Positions 60,246 through 64,000 of a DNA stretch of 64,000 nucleotides are shown piece after piece. The notes under the pieces are model-generated. The model was not told the DNA's origin, did not search any database, and saw nothing but the letters and a program-made list of their open reading frames with translations. Source of the DNA: Gammaproteobacteria bacterium. Lineage in GTDB: Bacteria; Pseudomonadota; Gammaproteobacteria; UBA4575. Every line of letters starts with the position of its first letter. Within the stretch, counting starts at the first letter, position 1. The stretch spans positions 1,037,869 to 1,101,868 of the forward strand of contig JAWPMW010000001.1 in NCBI GenBank assembly GCA_033344735.1, written 5' to 3'. The position numbers and the translations under genes are program-made.

Positions 60246-62410
60246 AATGCTTTAGCTTTTTCACGTTGGTAGTAACCCCGAATTGCTGGAATGACTGTAA
60301 CAATTAATAAAATTGCAATTAAATAGATTGGCCACAGTATAGGCTTATTCCATTTCTCACGTAGTTCAGCGCGCACCCCAGGTTCAATGCGGCGGTACTT
60401 GATATAATTATTTGCCATCGCATTCGGCTTAACATTTTCATACCAACCATGGTACAAAGAGTATCCTTTAGGATTAAATGCCCAAACCCATGGCGCATCG
60501 GCTCTAACAATCTCGTTCATTTGACGGATTAGCGCTAGACGTTCTGGCCCATTTTCCATATTTTTCATTTGATCGAATAATGCATCAAACTCAGGGTTAC
60601 TATAGTTACTGTAATTCTGACCCTTGCTATCTAATACTGAGTGCGGGCCGTATAAAAGAAAGAAAAAGTTTTCTGGATCAGGGTAATCTGCATTCCAACC
60701 TAGAGTATAAATTTGCACACTACCATCACGAATTTTATCGTAGTAACGGTTGACATCAGTACCACGAATAACTAATTCGATATCAATCTTCTTAAATTGT
60801 TTCACCATCCAATTTAGCAATGCTTTAGTATCCGCCCCTCGACTCACAGCATCATAGTAAAGAATTAGAGGTCTCCCTGAATCTTGATCAATTCCATCTG
60901 CATAACCAGCATCCACCATAATCTGCTTCGCTTCAGCAATACTTTTTCTTACTGGACGATCATTCTCCCAGTTGTACACATAAGGATTAATACCGGCTTC
61001 ACCTTTTTCGTAACCATAAATACCCGGCGGAATTGGCCCTTGTGCCGGAATGCCACGGCCATTTTTAAAAATAGATATAAACTCGTCATAATCAACAACA
61101 ATTGAAATGGCGCGCCTTAGTAAACGTGCGCGCTCAGAGTCTCCACCAAGCACTGCATCACGCATATTAAAACCTAGATAATATAAACTTGGCTGTACGG
61201 CTGAGGCGAGCTCTATATCTTTTCCTTTCATTTCTTCAGTTAAACCAAATTCTCCTTGTGAATTAAGTTCAACTGATTGATCAAAACTATCTGAAGTGAT
61301 ACCCGATGTATCATAATAACCCTGAAGGAATTTATTAAAATATGGGATGCTTTCTTTTTCCAAACTAAAAACAACTTTATCAACTAACGGTAAAGATTTT
61401 CCTGCATCATCTAACAAACCCGCTTCCATATCACCTGGCTCGCCTTCGGTCGGATAGGTTTCACCATGAAAATTTGGATTACGATCCAACACCATACGTA
61501 AATTTGGATTGTTTTCCGTTAGCATGAATGGCCCCGTACCAATTGGGTACCAATCAAATGAAATATTTCGTTCTTCCATTCCAGGCTGAGCATAAAATTT
61601 ATCTGCCTCCCAAGGGATAGGTGAGAAAAATGGCATGCTTAACCAGTATATAAACTGCGGATAAATCCCTTTTACTCTAATTCGGTAACGATAATCATCA
61701 AGAACTTCTAAACCTGCCATATCTATAGATCGTAAATCTAACCACTGAAAACTATCATTCTCATTTAAGGACGCTAATATTTTTTCACGATAATCTTTAA
61801 AGCCAACAATATAGTTTCCTAATAATCCCGCGAGTGGCGAGTGTAAATTTGGATGTGCCAAGCGTTTAATTTGGTATACATAATCATAAGCAGTTAGTTC
61901 TCTGCTACCTTGGCGCGCAAAATCACTTAACTCAAATACATCATTTAGGCCTGCATCTGTCAATTCATGGTAATAATAGCCACCTGCTTTGTTTTTAGCT
62001 AAAGCTGGATGTGGTTGATATTCGATATCTTGTTGTATTTCGACAATATAATCGGTAAACGCAATATCTTCAGGATTTGCATCAGTGGGTAATTCGTTTG
62101 CTTGTTCATCAAGATATATCTTCGTTGGCATATGTGCCGCAGTTAATGGAATAAGTTGATAAGGACGTTTCAAGTAATGATATTGCAGAGGTGGCTCGTA
62201 AATTTGCGTAATAAAGATATATTCACTTGCACTATAAGATTTAACCGGATCTAATTCTTTAGGACGCTCTTGAAACGCTGAATAAATTATCTCTTTGTCG
62301 GCATCTATATCCCGATAAGGATTATTCCACTGACTTTCTTGACAGCCATATAGAAGCACGCCCGATAAAATTATCAGCAAAAAAATTTTAAAAGTATATC
62401 TACCTGCCAT
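60242..62410 (-). CDS. peptide ABC transporter substrate-binding lipoprotein, YejA-like, with C-terminal membrane helix
   Basis: A family 5 solute-binding protein, 722 residues from ATG 62410. The signal peptide ends in LLYGC (Cys23), a probable lipobox. Core motifs include KELDPVKSYSASEY, GTGPFML, GYNADYPDPENFF-like sequence (LGWNADYPDPENF) and NEIVRADAPWVW. At ~695-715 there is an extra hydrophobic helix (ILWPIYLIAILLIVTVIPAI) followed by a basic tail, not usual for this family. A TTG 15 bases upstream is a possible alternative start. Confidence 0.88.
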   Translation of the reverse strand: MAGRYTFKIFLLIILSGVLLYGCQESQWNNPYRDIDADKEIIYSAFQERPKELDPVKSYSASEYIFITQIYEPPLQYHYLKRPYQLIPLTAAHMPTKIYLDEQANELPTDANPEDIAFTDYIVEIQQDIEYQPHPALAKNKAGGYYYHELTDAGLNDVFELSDFARQGSRELTAYDYVYQIKRLAHPNLHSPLAGLLGNYIVGFKDYREKILASLNENDSFQWLDLRSIDMAGLEVLDDYRYRIRVKGIYPQFIYWLSMPFFSPIPWEADKFYAQPGMEERNISFDWYPIGTGPFMLTENNPNLRMVLDRNPNFHGETYPTEGEPGDMEAGLLDDAGKSLPLVDKVVFSLEKESIPYFNKFLQGYYDTSGITSDSFDQSVELNSQGEFGLTEEMKGKDIELASAVQPSLYYLGFNMRDAVLGGDSERARLLRRAISIVVDYDEFISIFKNGRGIPAQGPIPPGIYGYEKGEAGINPYVYNWENDRPVRKSIAEAKQIMVDAGYADGIDQDSGRPLILYYDAVSRGADTKALLNWMVKQFKKIDIELVIRGTDVNRYYDKIRDGSVQIYTLGWNADYPDPENFFFLLYGPHSVLDSKGQNYSNYSNPEFDALFDQMKNMENGPERLALIRQMNEIVRADAPWVWAFNPKGYSLYHGWYENVKPNAMANNYIKYRRIEPGVRAELREKWNKPILWPIYLIAILLIVTVIPAIRGYYQREKAKAL

Positions 62411-62433
62411 CAACTTATCGGACAATGTATAAT
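62404..62433 (+). promoter_or_regulatory. probable sigma-70 promoter for fabI
   Basis: A perfect TATAAT at 62428-62433 lies 18 bases after CTGCCA (4 of 6 to consensus). Transcription would start near 62440, leaving a leader of about 60 bases before the fabI ATG. It overlaps the 5' end of the divergent yejA-like gene. Confidence 0.45.
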
Positions 62434-62501
62434 TATGAATTCAATCGCACCAGTATAGCGATTAGCACGTAATCAGGCGAACTACTTTTACAGGAGAAAC
62501 C

Positions 62502-63284
62502 ATGGGTTTTCTGGCGAATAAAAAAGCATTAATAATTGGCGTTGCGAGTAATCGATCAATTGCTTGGGGAGTGGCCAAGGCCATGCATGAACAGGGCGCT
62601 GAATTAGCCTTTACTTACCAGAATGATCGCCTCCAGTCACGTGTCGAAAAATTAGCCAATGAATGTGGAAGTAATATAGTGCTTCCTTGCGATGTTGCCA
62701 CCGACGAGAACATTTCCGACCTGTTTAAGCAATTAGGAACTCACTGGACAGAATTTGACATCTTAGTCCATTCGGTCGCATTTGCTCCTAAAGAAGAGCT
62801 TGAAGGCGACTTCGTTGAAAATACTACTCGCGAAGGATCAAAACTTGCTCATGACATCAGCAGCTATAGTTTAACCGCACTGGCGAAAGCTGCACGCCCG
62901 ATGATGAGCGGACACCCTAGCGCAATCATTTCGCTCACCTATTTAGGCGCAATGAAAGCAATGCCAAATTACAATGTTATGGGACTCGCTAAAGCAAGCC
63001 TAGAAGCTAATACGAGGTATATGGCTTATGCATTAGGCCCTGACAATATTCGTGTGAACTGCATTTCTGCAGGTCCAATAAGAACTTTAGCAGCAGCAGG
63101 AATTGGGGACTTTCGCAAAATGCTTGATCACGTAGAACAAAATGCGCCTTTACGTAAAAATGTAACTATTGAAGAAGTTGGCAATGCTGCTGCATTTTTA
63201 TGTTCCGACTTAGCCAGTGGCATTACTGGAGAAATTACCTACGTGGACTCAGGATTCAATATTGTTGGAATGACAGGTTATTAA
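62502..63284 (+). CDS. fabI: enoyl-[acyl-carrier-protein] reductase [NADH]
   Basis: Last reductive step of each fatty-acid elongation cycle and the triclosan target. The 260-residue SDR has the FabI-type N-terminus ([22 protein letters not shown]), [23 protein letters not shown] with the catalytic Tyr and Lys, and [19 protein letters not shown] precedes the ATG. Its stop codon overlaps the stop of the convergent symporter gene. Confidence 0.98.
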   Translation: MGFLANKKALIIGVASNRSIAWGVAKAMHEQGAELAFTYQNDRLQSRVEKLANECGSNIVLPCDVATDENISDLFKQLGTHWTEFDILVHSVAFAPKEELEGDFVENTTREGSKLAHDISSYSLTALAKAARPMMSGHPSAIISLTYLGAMKAMPNYNVMGLAKASLEANTRYMAYALGPDNIRVNCISAGPIRTLAAAGIGDFRKMLDHVEQNAPLRKNVTIEEVGNAAAFLCSDLASGITGEITYVDSGFNIVGMTGY

Positions 63285-64000
63285 GTTACAAGACTAGTTT
63301 GCTCTCCTTCAGAACGAGCAATGATCACCGCACCGCATGAATCACTAAACACATTCACTGCGGTACGACACATATCCAATACTCTATCCACTGCTAAAAT
63401 CAGGCCTATTCCCTCTAGTGGAAGACCCATTGCAGCTAAGATAATTGTAATAGCAACCAAGCTTGCAGCAGGCACACCAGCCACTCCAATTGATGTCATT
63501 AATGCGAGAATGACCACTGTAAATTGCTGCACAAAGCCCAACTCCAAGCCATAAGCCTGAGCAATAAATAAGGCAGCGACACATTCATATAATGCAGTTC
63601 CATCCATATTAATAGTCGCACCTAATGGCAAAACAAAACTAGATGTCTTATTAGACACACCTGCACGATCTTGTACGCAGTCCAAAGTAACTGGCAATGT
63701 TGCAGATGACGAGCTAGTTGAAAATGCAGTTAATAATGCGGGAGACATTGCTTGAAAATGTTTTATAGGGCGAACACGCGCAATCAGTTTTAACAAAATT
63801 GGCATCACAACAAACATGTGAATAACAAGTGCAGCTAAAACTACAAAGAAAAACTTCGCTAATGGTATAAACACATCGATACCAGATGTCGCAACAATTT
63901 TAGCTACCAAGGCAAACACGCCAATAGGTGCAAAACGCATGATTAGATCAGTCATTTTCATCATGACTTCAAACATGCCTTCGAAGAAAACCTTCATCGT
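63281..64000 (-). CDS. dicarboxylate/amino-acid:cation symporter (DAACS family), partial
   Basis: C-terminal ~240 residues of a GltP/DctA-type symporter; the N-terminal part lies beyond the window edge. The re-entrant loop HP1 serine-rich stretch ([15 protein letters not shown]), the NMDGT motif in [13 protein letters not shown], and the HP2/TM8 segment ending [17 protein letters not shown] with the substrate-binding Asp and Arg are present. The substrate (glutamate/aspartate or C4-dicarboxylate) cannot be decided from this part. Confidence 0.93.
   Translation of the reverse strand, partial: TMKVFFEGMFEVMMKMTDLIMRFAPIGVFALVAKIVATSGIDVFIPLAKFFFVVLAALVIHMFVVMPILLKLIARVRPIKHFQAMSPALLTAFSTSSSSATLPVTLDCVQDRAGVSNKTSSFVLPLGATINMDGTALYECVAALFIAQAYGLELGFVQQFTVVILALMTSIGVAGVPAASLVAITIILAAMGLPLEGIGLILAVDRVLDMCRTAVNVFSDSCGAVIIARSEGEQTSLVT

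Overview
The window comes from the chromosome of an AT-rich, non-enteric gammaproteobacterium. The gene order is the evidence: pnp-rpsO-truB-rbfA-infB-nusA-rimP, tRNA-fMet, nuoN to nuoA, tRNA-Leu, secG-tpiA-glmM, ftsH-rlmE-greA-carB-carA-dapB, dnaJ-dnaK-grpE-hrcA, then divergent nadK-recN-bamE. This is the usual gammaproteobacterial housekeeping backbone, with the complex I operon placed between the leuU-like and metY-like tRNA genes as in several non-enteric lineages. No insertion sequence, prophage, CRISPR array, integrase or rRNA was found. The exact family could not be assigned from sequence alone.

Layout. Positions 1-7.2 kb (minus strand) hold the translation and transcription cluster; pnp is cut by the window edge. 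A polysaccharide deacetylase gene sits between tRNA-fMet and rimP. Positions 8.6-23.1 kb are a complete 14-subunit NADH:quinone oxidoreductase operon. Positions 23.4-27.1 kb carry two small genes of unknown role, tRNA-Leu(GAG), secG, tpiA and glmM. Positions 27.2-34.7 kb are ftsH, rlmE, greA, carB and carA; folP is absent from its usual place between ftsH and glmM. Positions 34.9-40.8 kb hold dapB and the heat-shock operon. Strand use flips at 40.8 kb. Positions 40.9-48.2 kb (plus) hold nadK, recN, bamE, a 3-3 peptidoglycan cross-link pair (L,D-transpeptidase and MepK-like hydrolase), an unlisted 58-residue membrane protein and a DUF3179 protein. Positions 48.2-52.9 kb hold rnfH, ratA, a sodium symporter, smpB, dnaQ, rnhA and a methyltransferase. 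Positions 53.1-56.2 kb are a three-gene Ser/Thr kinase, PP2C phosphatase and FHA operon. Positions 56.2-62.4 kb are a YejABEF-type peptide ABC transporter, followed by fabI and a partial dicarboxylate/amino-acid symporter.

Regulation is unusually readable here. A CIRCE operator overlaps the hrcA promoter and a sigma-32-like promoter precedes dnaK, so the chaperone genes seem to have dual control. Two likely transcription attenuators were found: an intrinsic terminator between a near-consensus promoter and rimP, and one between dapB and carA preceded by a short arginine-containing reading frame that stops at the foot of the hairpin.

The candidates for something less described are the kinase-phosphatase-FHA module, with its inverted kinase layout and possible phospho-switch threonine, the carAB and rimP leaders, the modified Yej transporter, and the small membrane-protein genes. 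Most of the window is ordinary core genome. All functional calls rest on recognised motifs and gene order; no database search was run.
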